Positions 18,591-26,156 of a stretch of 64,000 nucleotides of DNA are shown here, in pieces. This stretch comes from JAFNAG01 sp963721405 (GTDB lineage Bacteria; Acidobacteriota; UBA6911), in NCBI GenBank assembly GCA_963721405.1, contig CAVRJA010000005.1, positions 372,001 to 436,000 on the forward strand, in the 5' to 3' direction. Below the pieces are notes generated by a model that was not told the DNA's origin, ran no database searches, and was given only the letters and a program-made list of their open reading frames with translations. Positions within the stretch are counted from its first letter, which is position 1. Every line of letters begins with the position of its first letter. Position numbers and translations under genes: made by a program.

Positions 18591-18625
18591 GCGGCATTAG
18601 GCGAGACGCCGGCGGTCCCGGGAGG
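18591..18625 (+). repeat. Family B repeat
   Basis: Plus-oriented copy: AAAAAGTATGCGGCATTAGG then CGAGACGCCGGCGGTCCCGG. It mirrors the copy at 18338-18370. Confidence 0.78.
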
Positions 18626-18676
18626 CCATCGCCGCGGCGCCCGAATCCCGGAGAGACACAATCCCGAAGCCGATTC

Positions 18677-19231
18677 TCAGTCGAAGAAGTCTTTGAGGCG
18701 GATTGTCAGGCCGGGAAGCACATCCGCGCCATCCAGGGAATCTGTTTCGCGCAGGAAACGCGCCGAGCCGTCGCACCGATATGCAGTCACGCTTCTGGAT
18801 TCCGGGGCGACTACCCAAATCAAACGGACACCGGCCTCCAGGTAGTCGCGCACTTTCTGTTGGATCTGATCCGAGGTTTCGGAAGGCGAGAGCACCTCGA
18901 CGGCGAGATCCGGCGCCCGGTGGATGAAACCTGTCGGAAGCTTGCCTTCCGGCAGGCGTTCACTGGAAATATAAGCTACATCGGGGGCGCGAACGCGTTC
19001 AGGATCCGCCGCCAGATTCAGAACAAAACCGACATTACCCACGACCACCTTGCCGCCGCCGTGCCTGAAGACGTGATCGACCAGGAATCTGCAGATCTTT
19101 GCAGTCAGGTTTCCGTGAATTCCGCCTGCAGGGACCATCTCGACCACCTCGCCATTGACCAATTCGCGGCGGACTTCCCCAGCCGCCATATTCCAGAGAT
19201 CTTTGGCAGTGAGCCGGGTTTTGGTGGCCAT
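18677..19231 (-). CDS. Uma2-family (DUF820) nuclease-fold protein
   Basis: 184 residues. It shows the Uma2 layout: an N-terminal helix then RRELVNGEVVEMVPAG, an early HGNLTAKICRFL helix, the central RAPDVAYIS strand, DLAVEVLSPSETSDQIQQKV (the PD-D/ExK-like Glu and downstream Lys), YLEAGVRLIWVV and a C-terminal strand. These proteins have a restriction-endonuclease-like fold but no well-established biological role, and often occur in many copies in soil bacteria. It is monocistronic here. Confidence 0.88.
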   Translation of the reverse strand: MATKTRLTAKDLWNMAAGEVRRELVNGEVVEMVPAGGIHGNLTAKICRFLVDHVFRHGGGKVVVGNVGFVLNLAADPERVRAPDVAYISSERLPEGKLPTGFIHRAPDLAVEVLSPSETSDQIQQKVRDYLEAGVRLIWVVAPESRSVTAYRCDGSARFLRETDSLDGADVLPGLTIRLKDFFD

Positions 19232-19370
19232 GGTCTGAATTTTCCCTATTCCCTATTTCCCACAGAATAGCACCAGCTTGCGCCCCCTGCCAACTCTCAC
19301 TGGAGATTGTTTCACCCGGCGCCTCTCCATTTCAGTCGAAACTGCGGAAAGGGTAGAAGAATTTGGATGG

Positions 19371-19403
19371 GGCGGCGTCCGCAGGCGGCGTTTTTCCGCG
19401 TCC
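19371..19403 (+). repeat. Family A repeat
   Basis: Consensus copy, GGCGGCGTCCGCAGGCGGCG then TTTTTCCGCGTCC. Confidence 0.8.
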
Positions 19404-19459
19404 AGTTGTTTCGGCAAGAGCCGACCGCGAAACGCACCGAACAACATCACCACCCTGAA

Positions 19460-19482
19460 ATTGGTGTGCCCCCGGTTTTCAG
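19460..19482 (+). repeat. Family C repeat
   Basis: ATTGGTGTGCCCCCGGTTTTC, a RAYT-end-like copy with one base change in the GCGTCC part. Confidence 0.6.
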
Positions 19483-19531
19483 TACCCGGGGTGTACTATC
19501 GTTGATACCAGAAAGCGGCTGGTGGAAGATG

Positions 19532-19768
19532 ATGGCGCAACTGATCGTAAGGCGGATTGAGGAGAAAGTCGTGAAGAAGCTCAGGGAGAGGGCGGGCCGG
19601 CACGGCGTGTCGATGGAGGAGGAGCATCGGCGCATCCTCCGCGGCTCCCTGCTGGGCAAGCAGAGAAAGAGGTCGTCATTCAAAGAGTATCTGCTCCAGA
19701 TGCCCGACCCCGGGCCGGATGAGTTGTTCGAACGAGACTGGGACGTCGGACGAGAGGTGAATCTGTGA
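19532..19768 (+). CDS. FitA-like antitoxin without a toxin partner
   Basis: 78 residues. The start at 19532 (or the adjacent ATG at 19529) follows GGTGGAAG and gives MAQLIVRRIEEKVVKKLRER, then HGVSMEEEHRRILRGSLL, the FitA-type ribbon-helix-helix. The frame to 19307 runs through two repeats and is rejected. A FitB-like PIN toxin would normally follow, but the next 100 bases hold only a short frame that runs into a minus family A repeat (19837-19871). The toxin therefore appears lost, leaving an orphan antitoxin. Confidence 0.8.
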   Translation: MAQLIVRRIEEKVVKKLRERAGRHGVSMEEEHRRILRGSLLGKQRKRSSFKEYLLQMPDPGPDELFERDWDVGREVNL

Positions 19769-19836
19769 GCAGTAAGCCTGCTGAACCCGTTCGAACCTTG
19801 AGAAATGGCTCCTGTTTGGATTGCTCAGGAAATCGA

Positions 19837-19871
19837 GGATACGGAAAAACACCGACTGCGGACGCTGCAAC
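19837..19871 (-). repeat. Family A repeat, variant
   Basis: Minus-oriented copy with several changes (ACCGACTGCGGACGCTGC). It touches the stop codon of the mazF-like gene. Confidence 0.6.
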
Positions 19872-19874
19872 TGG

Positions 19875-20225
19875 TCAATCGGCGAGACCAAGGCTTATGC
19901 GGAGTGCAGTATCGACATCCTTGACACGGGCTTCAGAGAGGGCGCCGAGCTTCCTCATCAGGCGCGTCTTGTCCGAGGTGAGGATCTGAGCCAGATTTAT
20001 CATCGACCGTTGTTCGAGTCCTGCCACATGAGGGTCCAGGACGACTGTCACAAAACAATCTCTGATCGTTGTCGTGATCGCGGCTACGATCGTAGTGGCT
20101 GCATGCTGGTTGCCAATGTCATTTTGAATAACGAGCGCCGGGCGAATCCCTCTCTGTTCGCTCCCACGGCCGGGATTGAAATCCGCCACCCAGACTTCCC
20201 CACGCCGGCAGATGGGACTTCTCAT
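19875..20225 (-). CDS. MazF/PemK-type toxin
   Basis: 116 residues. The MazF beginning is plain: RRGEVWVADFNPGRGSEQRG then IRPALVIQND, followed by TIVAAITTTI and the central strand TVVLDP. The end LGALSEARVKDVDTALRIS matches the C-terminal helix of PemK proteins. It is predicted to be a ribosome-independent mRNA endoribonuclease. It overlaps the antitoxin gene by 4 bases (ATGA), so the two are co-translated. Confidence 0.9.
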   Translation of the reverse strand: MRSPICRRGEVWVADFNPGRGSEQRGIRPALVIQNDIGNQHAATTIVAAITTTIRDCFVTVVLDPHVAGLEQRSMINLAQILTSDKTRLMRKLGALSEARVKDVDTALRISLGLAD

Positions 20226-20452
20226 TTCAGCGCCTCAAAGCCGGAAGCCAGGTTGTTTTCGGCAGCCTTCAGGTCCTCGTCAGCCATAGCCCTGTAGCCT
20301 TCGATCAGTTCCTGCTCCAAACGCACTCTTTTCCAGGTGCGAACGGCCACTTCCAGGAGATTGCTCCTGCTCTGCTTCAGGGCCGCCGCGACCCGGTCAA
20401 GTTCCTGCACCAGCTCTTCATCGAGGGTAACGGTGATCCTTTCGTTGCTCAT
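20222..20452 (-). CDS. Ribbon-helix-helix antitoxin of the MazF-like pair
   Basis: 76 residues from ATG 20452, placed after a GGGGGGGG run that may act as the ribosome-binding site. MSNERITVTLDEELVQELDR then LKQSRSNLLEVAVRTWKR is a CopG-type DNA-binding domain. The acidic C-terminal part (YRAMADEDLKAAENNLASG) should wrap the toxin. It probably represses its own promoter in the gap to 20520. Confidence 0.87.
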   Translation of the reverse strand: MSNERITVTLDEELVQELDRVAAALKQSRSNLLEVAVRTWKRVRLEQELIEGYRAMADEDLKAAENNLASGFEALK

Positions 20453-20553
20453 TGTCCCCCCCCCAACAGTATGACGCTCTATATGATAGCGCCTCATATA
20501 TTTCAAGCGGATGCCACCGAAGGGAAAGCTCTCACAGCCTGCGGTATCTCCAA

Positions 20554-20586
20554 GCGGCGTCCGGAGGCGGCGTTCTTCCGTGTCCT
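20554..20586 (+). repeat. Family A repeat at the stop codon of a coiled-coil gene
   Basis: Consensus copy whose last base touches the stop codon of the coiled-coil gene on the opposite strand. Confidence 0.8.
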
Positions 20587-21020
20587 TATCCTTGGTGTCC
20601 GTTGGGGAAGTTGCGCCTGATCAAGTCGATGAGGGCGTTGAGCCGTTCGTCGGTGCGCTCGAAGAGAGCATCCGTGTGCCTGAATCCCATTTCCATCCGG
20701 TTGCCCTGCTCGCCTACGATCTGCGCGAGTGTGGAGACTGACCCCGCGAGTGTCGAGACCGAATCCGCGAGTGTCGAGGTAGTGCCCGCAAGTGTCGAGG
20801 TTGTGCCCGCAAGTGTCGAGGTTGTGCCCGCAAGTGTCGAGACCGAATCCGCGATCTCCGAGATTTGTTTCGAATTCTCGGCGATCTGGAGGGAGTTTTG
20901 GGCAATCTCGGCGTCGTTCCTCTGTTGCGAGGCGAAGATCTCCGCCTGCATTCCTGCCATGAATTCCAGTTGCCGTTCAATCCGGTCAAATCGTTCTTCG
21001 GGATCCATGATTTTCATCAT
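20586..21020 (-). CDS. Small coiled-coil protein, 'PEERFERIERQLE' family (copy 3) with heptad tandem repeats
   Basis: 144 residues from the first ATG of MMKIMDPEERFDRIERQLEF; the upstream frame to 21065 is conserved leader, not coding. It contains a tandem array of a 7-residue unit (TSTLAGT / VSTLADS), encoded by 21-bp repeats at about 20735-20850, that extends the coiled coil in register. The C-terminus (GFRHTDALFERTDERLNALI) matches the paralogues. The tandem units are nearly identical at DNA level, so copy number may vary between strains. Function unknown. Confidence 0.8.
   Translation of the reverse strand: MMKIMDPEERFDRIERQLEFMAGMQAEIFASQQRNDAEIAQNSLQIAENSKQISEIADSVSTLAGTTSTLAGTTSTLAGTTSTLADSVSTLAGSVSTLAQIVGEQGNRMEMGFRHTDALFERTDERLNALIDLIRRNFPNGHQG
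20735..20850 (-). repeat. 21-bp tandem repeat inside the coiled-coil gene
   Basis: Five to six units of a 21-base sequence containing AGTGTCGAG, each adding one heptad of the coiled coil. The middle three are almost identical. Confidence 0.8.
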
Positions 21021-21122
21021 ACGCTCCGAACGAATTTCCCCGAAAGCAATTTCGACGGCTGCCACTCTTTTCTCAGGTAATGTTTCCCGAATCGTCGGAA
21101 TATTTCACAATAGAATCTGATA

Positions 21123-21163
21123 GAACGCGGAAGAACGCCGCCTGCGGCGTTCTTCCGTGTCCT
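21123..21163. repeat. Palindromic head-to-head family A repeat
   Basis: GGAAGAACGCCG and CGGCGTTCTTCC flank a 4-base centre, with outer GAACGC/GTGTCC ends that nearly pair. It is the tightest inverted arrangement of family A in the window. Confidence 0.8.
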
Positions 21164-21189
21164 TTATGCGCTCCCGGTCTTGTATATAT

Positions 21190-22104
21190 CTAAGGCGTCG
21201 AGGCGAGGAGGTGGGCGAGCGCTTCGTTGTCGGGTCGGCTTGTGGCCAGGATCCAGGATTCGAGCAACGCTGAGTCACTGCACGCCTCGGCCCTTTCGGC
21301 CGCCAGGGCCAGGAGATCCGGATGGTTCAGCTCGACGAGCTTGAGCAGAGTCGTCCGCTGCGCCGCGAGACGGCCCTTGGCCTCGCCCTCGGCTCTTCCC
21401 TTGATTTCGCCCTCGGCTCTTCCCTTGATTTCGCCTTCGGCTTCGGCTTCCTGCCAGAGCGGCGATTTCTTTAGCAATTCCAGGAGTGCCTGCATAACGT
21501 TTCCTCCAACGGCATGGCCCAGCTGCTCGCTATTATATCGGCCCTGTGCCAGCAGCCACAAGATGCTTTCCGGGTCCGACATCCGTGGGCTGGGCACGAG
21601 GTTGCGGATCTGCCGGGCGGCCGCCCAGATGGTCGCTGGCTCGCCTCCCTTCAGCAGCGGCACGAGCGCCATCAATCCCGGCGCTTTGCTTCCTAAGGCT
21701 GCTTCGGCCTCGATTTCCCACAGTCTGAGGATCCCAAAGCGCCAGGCGTTCACCTCGACGTCGCCCAACATCACTCGGTAGACCAGTTCGCGTTCGATCG
21801 GCCCCGGGGGCGACAGGTAAATGACGGTCGTCAGCACCGGAGCCTGCAGCTCAAGCAGGAGCATGGCGTTGTAGCGGAAACAGCGTTCAGCCATGCGCGG
21901 GTCGTTTCTCGCCTGAAATTCGATATGCCGATAGTAAACCTCGCGGCCGCGGCGCAGCCGGATCAGACAATCGACGGACCTGCGGATCTCCTGCAGCTCG
22001 AAGACGTCGACGGAAAGCACCGTGGCATCCTGATCGCCGGTGAGCCAGACGAAATCGCGGCCGCCCCTCTTGAACAACCTCTTGAGGCTGACGTCGGTTT
22101 CCAC
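21190..22104 (-). CDS. Rpn-family putative recombination nuclease (copy 1)
   Basis: 304 residues if started at the GTG at 22104 (METDVSLKRLFK); a longer frame to 22335 includes repeat-derived sequence and is not favoured. It has the Rpn/YhgA PD-(D/E)xK nuclease layout: SVDVFELQEIRRSVDCLIRL (Asp at the metal site), YYRHIEFQARNDPRMAERCF (E-x-Q of the core), then a helical part. Near residue 235 is a tandem AEGEIKGR unit, seen twice. The reaction, if active, would be Mg-dependent DNA cleavage. It is the left member of a tandem duplication with the gene at 22247. Confidence 0.82.
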   Translation of the reverse strand: METDVSLKRLFKRGGRDFVWLTGDQDATVLSVDVFELQEIRRSVDCLIRLRRGREVYYRHIEFQARNDPRMAERCFRYNAMLLLELQAPVLTTVIYLSPPGPIERELVYRVMLGDVEVNAWRFGILRLWEIEAEAALGSKAPGLMALVPLLKGGEPATIWAAARQIRNLVPSPRMSDPESILWLLAQGRYNSEQLGHAVGGNVMQALLELLKKSPLWQEAEAEGEIKGRAEGEIKGRAEGEAKGRLAAQRTTLLKLVELNHPDLLALAAERAEACSDSALLESWILATSRPDNEALAHLLASTP

Positions 22105-22129
22105 ATTAAGGTAGTTTCGCTCGCCTGAG

Positions 22130-22219
22130 CCGATCAGAGTCAACCCGAATCTAAGCGTGGCAGGTCCCGCGGGGCGAGCGGGATCCAGCGGCGTCCGCAG
22201 GCGGCGTTCTTCCGTGTCC
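22130..22219 (+). repeat. Repeat block ending in a family A element
   Basis: The 60 bases from about 22130 (GAGTCAACCCGAATCTAAGC onward) plus the family A copy at 22188-22219 recur with few changes at 24216-24303. It separates the two tandem Rpn genes. Confidence 0.75.
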
Positions 22220-22246
22220 TTTATGCGCCCCCGGTCTTGTATATAT

Positions 22247-23149
22247 CTAAGGCGTCGAGGCGAGGAGGTGGGCGAGCGCTTCGTTGTCGGGTCGGCTTGC
22301 GGCCAGGATCCAGGATTCGAGCAACGCTGAGTCACTGCACGCCTCGGCCCTTTCGGCCGCCAGGGCCAGGAGATCCGGATGGTTCAGCTCGACGAGCTTG
22401 AGCAGAGTCGTCCGCTGCGCCGCGAGACGGCCCTTGGTCTCGCCTGTCGCTTCGCCCTTGGCTCTTCCCTTGATTTCACCTTCGGCTTCGGCTTCCTGCC
22501 AGAGCGGCGATTTCTTTAGCAATTCCAGGAGTGCCTGCATAACGTTTCCTCCAACGGCATGGCCCAGCTGCTCGCTATTATATCGGCCCTGTGCCAGCAG
22601 CCACAAGATGCTTTCCGGGTCCGACATCCGTGGGCTGGGCACGAGGTTGCGGATCTGCCGGGCGGCCGCCCAGATGGTCGCTGGCTCGCCTCCCTTCAGC
22701 AGCGGCACGAGCGCCATCAATCCCGGCGCTTTGCTTCCTAAGGCTGCTTCGGCCTCGATTTCCCACAGTCTGAGGATCCCAAAGCGCCAGGCGTTCACCT
22801 CGACGTCGCCCAACATCACTCGGTAGACCAGTTCGCGTTCGATCGGCCCCGGGGGCGACAGGTAAATGACGGTCGTCAGCACCGGAGCCTGCAGCTCAAG
22901 CAGGAGCATGGCGTTGTAGCGGAAACAGCGTTCGGCCATGCGCGGGTCGTTTCTCGCCTGAAATTCGATATGCCGATAGTAAACCTCGCGGCCGCGGCGC
23001 AGCCGGATCAGACAATCGACGGACCTGCGGATCTCCTGCAGCTCGAAGACCTCGACGGAAAGCACCGTGGCATCCTGATCGCCGGTGAGCCAGACGAGAT
23101 CGCGGCCGCAGGCCTTGAACAACCTCTTGAGGCTGACGTCGGTTTCCAC
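22247..23149 (-). CDS. Rpn-family putative recombination nuclease (copy 2)
   Basis: 300 residues from GTG 23149. It is almost identical to copy 1 outside two places: KACGRDLVW near the start and the linker near residue 235, where only one AEGEIKGR unit remains, followed by AKGEATGETKGR. All core nuclease residues are kept. Its upstream 300 bases match those of copy 3 (25035), while its downstream flank matches that of copy 1, so it looks like the product of recombination between copies. Confidence 0.82.
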   Translation of the reverse strand: METDVSLKRLFKACGRDLVWLTGDQDATVLSVEVFELQEIRRSVDCLIRLRRGREVYYRHIEFQARNDPRMAERCFRYNAMLLLELQAPVLTTVIYLSPPGPIERELVYRVMLGDVEVNAWRFGILRLWEIEAEAALGSKAPGLMALVPLLKGGEPATIWAAARQIRNLVPSPRMSDPESILWLLAQGRYNSEQLGHAVGGNVMQALLELLKKSPLWQEAEAEGEIKGRAKGEATGETKGRLAAQRTTLLKLVELNHPDLLALAAERAEACSDSALLESWILAASRPDNEALAHLLASTP

Positions 23150-23318
23150 ATTAAGGTAGTTTCGCTCACCGGGCTGCCATTTCAGGAAAAATCACACTCC
23201 CGGCAAAGAGACCGGCAGAGACAGCGGGCAGCTTCGCAGTAGTATGCGGGAAGGCGAAAAACCCAACGCGTGTTACGGCACTGGCACGCGGACGAAGAGC
23301 GAGCGACCTCGAGGCATG

Positions 23319-23352
23319 GGACGCACATTTATCGGGGTGCGCCCCTATTTTG
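23319..23352. repeat. Facing family C ends
   Basis: GGGACGCACATTT is followed closely by GGGGTGCGCCCCTATTTT, two inverted RAYT-end-like halves. The equivalent site upstream of Rpn copy 3 is at 26157-26190. Confidence 0.6.
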
Positions 23353-23353
23353 T

Positions 23354-23431
23354 GTCAACCTTCCCTGGGGCGCCCTCTTCACCGAATCCTGGATCCAGCA
23401 ATATCGCCGCCTCGGCACCCACACCGCGTGA
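23354..23431 (+). pseudogene. Fragment of the asparagine-synthase-like gene 3' end
   Basis: 26 codons reading VNLPWGALFTESWIQQYRRL and then a stop. They match the last residues of the protein encoded at 10350-12197 (LNLLWGALFTESWIQQYNRP). The fragment starts right at the family C repeat and is followed by a family A repeat at 23443-23473. A second copy is at 26200-26277. Confidence 0.75.
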
Positions 23432-23442
23432 CACGGTTTTGC

Positions 23443-23473
23443 CGGCGTCCGGAGGCGGCGTTTTCCCGCGTCC
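23443..23473 (+). repeat. Family A repeat
   Basis: Near-consensus copy (TTTTCCCGCGTCC at its end), 12 bases after the asparagine-synthase fragment. Confidence 0.78.
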
Positions 23474-23505
23474 AATTGCTTCGGCAGCCGATTTCCATTG
23501 CGAGC

Positions 23506-23895
23506 CTATCTACCTGAATTGGCTTCGAGCTCGAGCATGGGGATGCCCGCAAAGTCGGCGCGATTAAGTGTCAGGAGGACGGCTTCCATGGAGGCGGCCG
23601 TGACCCCGATGGCGATGTCGGCGGCGCGCCGGCGCGGAGAACCGAGTGTACGGAATACTTCGCCCGCTACCGTCGCCAGTTCCTCCGAAAAAGGGATAAT
23701 GCCGTCGTCGAAGAATAGCGAACGGGCGATTCCCAGCTGTTCCGGAGTGCGAGGACCGCGTGAGAACTCGTACCAGGCGATCGCGCTGATCTGAATTTCC
23801 GCGTCTGAGTCCGCAAGCTGCAGGAGCCGGTTGCGCTCCGGACCGGCACACGACAGGGCGACAACCAGAAAATCGGTATCCAGGTGGAATCGCAT
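23506..23895 (-). CDS. PIN-domain toxin (VapC-like)
   Basis: 129 residues. PIN positions: HLDTDFLVVAL, the Glu in AWYEFSRG, the Asp in RRAADIAIGVTA, and LTLNRADF in the last strand, where Asn and Asp take the usual acidic place. The start codon overlaps the antitoxin stop (TGATG). Predicted Mg-dependent RNase. Confidence 0.87.
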   Translation of the reverse strand: MRFHLDTDFLVVALSCAGPERNRLLQLADSDAEIQISAIAWYEFSRGPRTPEQLGIARSLFFDDGIIPFSEELATVAGEVFRTLGSPRRRAADIAIGVTAASMEAVLLTLNRADFAGIPMLELEANSGR

Positions 23896-24149
23896 CAGAA
23901 TCCCTCATCCTGGTACTTCAGGCGCCGGATTTCGTCCTCTGCGTCGTTGCCTGCGAAAAGGTCGAAGAGCTGCGTCAGGCTCTTGCGCCGCTCAGCGCGG
24001 TTCTCCGCAGGCACGCCGAAAACTGTATCCCGGTGGCGCAAGATTGCCTTGCGGATGGCTTCCGAAGTCGAGCAGCCATAACGCAATGCTAGCTGCCTGG
24101 CGGCGCTTCGCGTCGATTCATCCAAAAGGATAGTAGTTCGCTTTACCAT
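23895..24149 (-). CDS. Ribbon-helix-helix antitoxin
   Basis: 84 residues from ATG 24149. MVKRTTILLDESTRSAARQL then GCSTSEAIRKAILRHRD is a CopG/Arc-type DNA-binding domain. The C-terminal part (RRKSLTQLFDLFAGNDAEDE) would cap the PIN toxin encoded next. One-base overlap with the toxin gene indicates coupling. The AT-rich bases just upstream (about 24150-24185, containing ATACATCTGATATGC) are the likely operator region. Confidence 0.85.
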   Translation of the reverse strand: MVKRTTILLDESTRSAARQLALRYGCSTSEAIRKAILRHRDTVFGVPAENRAERRKSLTQLFDLFAGNDAEDEIRRLKYQDEGF

Positions 24150-24215
24150 ATCATATGTATAGCATGCATACATCTGATATGCAACTCAGAGATTGGGGAT
24201 GCACACCGGTGAGCT

Positions 24216-24303
24216 GGTCAGAGTCAACCCGAATCTAAGCACGGCAGGTCCCAGGGGGCGAGCGGGATCCAGCGGCGTCCGCGGGCGGCGTTTTTCCGTG
24301 TCC
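24216..24303 (+). repeat. Second copy of the 22.1 kb repeat block, with a family A element
   Basis: Matches 22130-22219 over its length. The family A part is at 24271-24303. Confidence 0.75.
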
Positions 24304-24310
24304 TTGAGAA

Positions 24311-24333
24311 ACCGGGGACGCACACCGATTTTC
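24311..24333 (-). repeat. Family C repeat
   Basis: Minus-oriented GGGGACGCACACCGATTTTC, directly downstream of the Phd-type antitoxin gene. Confidence 0.65.
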
Positions 24334-24343
24334 AAGCAGAACC

Positions 24344-24580
24344 TCAGTCCGGCAGATCTTCGAATTTCGAGGTGCCGCTCAAGACGCTGCGATCAATCAA
24401 CTCCCACAGACGTTTGCTTTGGGAAAGCACGAGAGACTCCAGGTCCGTATCTTCGTCGACTGGGAGCAGGACGGCGCGAGTGCGGCCGTTTTTGGTGATC
24501 AGCACGGCCCCGGTCTCAGGCAATTCTTCAATTACGCGACTGAGGTTGTTTTTCACTTCGCGCAGGCTTTCCGCTTTCAT
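24344..24580 (-). CDS. Phd/YefM-type antitoxin
   Basis: 78 residues. MKAESLREVKNNLSRVIEEL, then TGAVLITKNGRTRAVLLPV, is the standard Phd/YefM fold. GGAGAGGAGGT lies just ahead of the start. The usual toxin would follow or precede it. Here a RelE-like frame overlaps its start by 4 bases on the upstream side, but that gene is broken (24577-24780), so the antitoxin has probably lost its target. Confidence 0.85.
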   Translation of the reverse strand: MKAESLREVKNNLSRVIEELPETGAVLITKNGRTRAVLLPVDEDTDLESLVLSQSKRLWELIDRSVLSGTSKFEDLPD

Positions 24581-24780
24581 AAAGCTACCTCCTCTCCAGC
24601 CACCGGCAGCCGGTTACCCTTCTTTTCGCCCAGTAGGGTGACGATGACCTCTTGTTGCCCGACGCGATAAAAGACCCGCCACCTGTCGACCCTCAGCTCG
24701 AAATCTGCGTATTCCGACGCCCTCCGCAAACGAAACTTGTTGCTGGTGGTTTTGGTCGGGTCGGCTTCGACAAGGTAGGT
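24577..24780 (-). pseudogene. 5'-truncated RelE/HigB-type toxin
   Basis: Reading into the antitoxin start, the frame gives YLVEADPTKTTSNKFR, DFELRVDRWRVFYRVG and VIVTLLGEKKGNRLPVAGEE, the second half of a RelE-type mRNA interferase (R-V-F-Y-R-V strand and following strand). The frame meets a stop as soon as it enters the family C repeat at 24781, so the N-terminal 20 to 30 residues are missing. It appears to have been cut by insertion or recombination at the repeat. Confidence 0.75.
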
Positions 24781-24863
24781 CCTGGTGTGCGTCCCCTATT
24801 TTCCCGGCCCTTTCGGCCGCCAGGGCCAGGAGATCCGAGGTCCTGGTGTGCGTCCCCTATTTT
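24781..24863 (+). repeat. Two family C repeats with a piece of the Rpn gene between them
   Basis: CCTGGTGTGCGTCCCCTATT occurs at 24781 and again at 24841. Between them, CGGCCGCCAGGGCCAGGAG and its flanks (about 24804-24838) match a stretch within the 3' part of the Rpn genes (for example near 21293-21322). It looks like a recombination scar. Confidence 0.7.
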
Positions 24864-24920
24864 CTTATTTCTATTCGAAGCGCCTCATCGACCTTTGCAC
24901 GCCGCAGCGTATTCCCATGT

Positions 24921-24951
24921 CGGCGTCCGGAGGCGGCGTTTTTCCGCGTCC
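24921..24951 (+). repeat. Family A repeat
   Basis: Consensus copy, 84 bases from the stop codon of Rpn copy 3. Confidence 0.78.
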
Positions 24952-25034
24952 GATTCGTCTTCCTCGGCTGCTGACTCCCGGATATGTCAAACTCAGCGAG
25001 TCCCCCGGCCGAGCCGGGGGATTACTCGAATTAT

Positions 25035-25985
25035 TTAAGGCGTCGAGATGAGGAGACGGGCGAGCGCGTCGTCGTCGGGTCGGCTTGTGGCCAGGATCCA
25101 GGATTCGAGCAACGCTGAGTCACTGCACGCTTCGGCCCTTTCGGCCGCCAGGGCCAGGAGATCCGGGTGGTTCAGCTCGACGAGCTTGAGCAGAGTCTTC
25201 CGCTGCGCCGCGAGACGGCCCTTGGCCTCACCTGTCGCTTCGCCCTCGGCTCTTCCCTTGATTTCGCCCTCGGCTCTTCCCTTGATTTCGCCTTCGGCTC
25301 TTCCCTTGATTTCGCCTTCGGCTTCGGCTTCCTGCCAGAGCGGCGATTTCTTTAGCAATTCCAGGAGTGCCTGCATAACGTTCCCTCCGATGGCATGGCC
25401 CAGCTGCTCACTATTATATCGGTCCTGTGCCAGCAGCCACAAGATGCTTTCCGGGTCCGACATCCGTGGGCCGGGCATGAGGTTGCGGATCTGCCGGGCG
25501 GCCGCCCAGATGGTCGCCGGCTCGCCGCCCTTGAGCAGCGGCACGAGCGCCATCAATCCCGGCGCCTTGCTTCCTAAGGCTGCTTCGGCCTCGATTTCCC
25601 ACAGTCTTACGACCCCGAAGCGCCAGGCGTTCACCTCGACGTCTCCCAACATCACCCGGTAGACCAGTTCGCGTTCGATCGGCCCCGGAGGCGACAGGTA
25701 AATGACGGTCGTCAGCACCGGAGCCTGCAGTTCGAGCAGGAGCATGGCGTTGTAGCGGAAACAGCGTTCGGCCATGCGCGGGTCGTTTTTCGCCTGAAAT
25801 TCGATATGCCGATAGTAAACCTCGCGGCCGCGGTGCAGCCGGATCAGACAATCGACGGACCTGCGGATCTCCTGCAGCTCGAAGACGTCGACGGAAAGCA
25901 CCGTGGCATCCTGATCGCCGGTGAGCCAGACGAAATCGCGGCCACAGGCCTTGAACAACCTCTTGAGGCTGACGTCGGTTTTCAC
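25035..25985 (-). CDS. Rpn-family putative recombination nuclease (copy 3)
   Basis: 316 residues from GTG 25985 (reads KTDVSLKRLFK). It is very close to copies 1 and 2, with the same core motifs (VFELQEIRRSVDCLIRL; YYRHIEFQAKNDPRMAERC). The AEGEIKGR unit is present three times in a row, encoded by near-identical 24-bp repeats at about 25249-25325, against two in copy 1 and one in copy 2. The upstream flank (to about 26320) duplicates that of copy 2, including the asparagine-synthase fragment. Confidence 0.82.
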   Translation of the reverse strand: MKTDVSLKRLFKACGRDFVWLTGDQDATVLSVDVFELQEIRRSVDCLIRLHRGREVYYRHIEFQAKNDPRMAERCFRYNAMLLLELQAPVLTTVIYLSPPGPIERELVYRVMLGDVEVNAWRFGVVRLWEIEAEAALGSKAPGLMALVPLLKGGEPATIWAAARQIRNLMPGPRMSDPESILWLLAQDRYNSEQLGHAIGGNVMQALLELLKKSPLWQEAEAEGEIKGRAEGEIKGRAEGEIKGRAEGEATGEAKGRLAAQRKTLLKLVELNHPDLLALAAERAEACSDSALLESWILATSRPDDDALARLLISTP

Positions 25986-26156
25986 ATCATGATAGTTTCG
26001 CTCACCGGGCTGCCATTTCAGGAAAAGTCACATTCCCGGCAAAGAGACCGGCAGAGACAGCGGGCAGCTTCGCAGTAGTATGCGGGAAGGCGAAAAAACC
26101 AACGCGTGTTACGGCACTGGCATGCGAACGAAGAGCGAGCGACCTCGAGGCATGGG

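Larger units (their letters stand above)
18075..18676. other. Repeat-filled intergenic stretch
   Basis: Contains the conserved leader of the coiled-coil gene, two facing family B repeats, and between them two facing clusters of a hexanucleotide repeat. Frames through the hexamers give Leu-Asp or Lys-Ser-Arg strings and are not taken as genes. Confidence 0.6.
19232..19531. other. Intergenic stretch with family A and family C repeats
   Basis: Holds a plus family A repeat (19371-19403) and a family C repeat (19460-19482). The promoter of the FitA-like antitoxin must lie after or within the family C copy. Confidence 0.6.

Noticed and set aside
20735..20850. CRISPR-like array of short repeats
   Set aside because: The 21-base units are contiguous without spacers and lie inside a coding frame.
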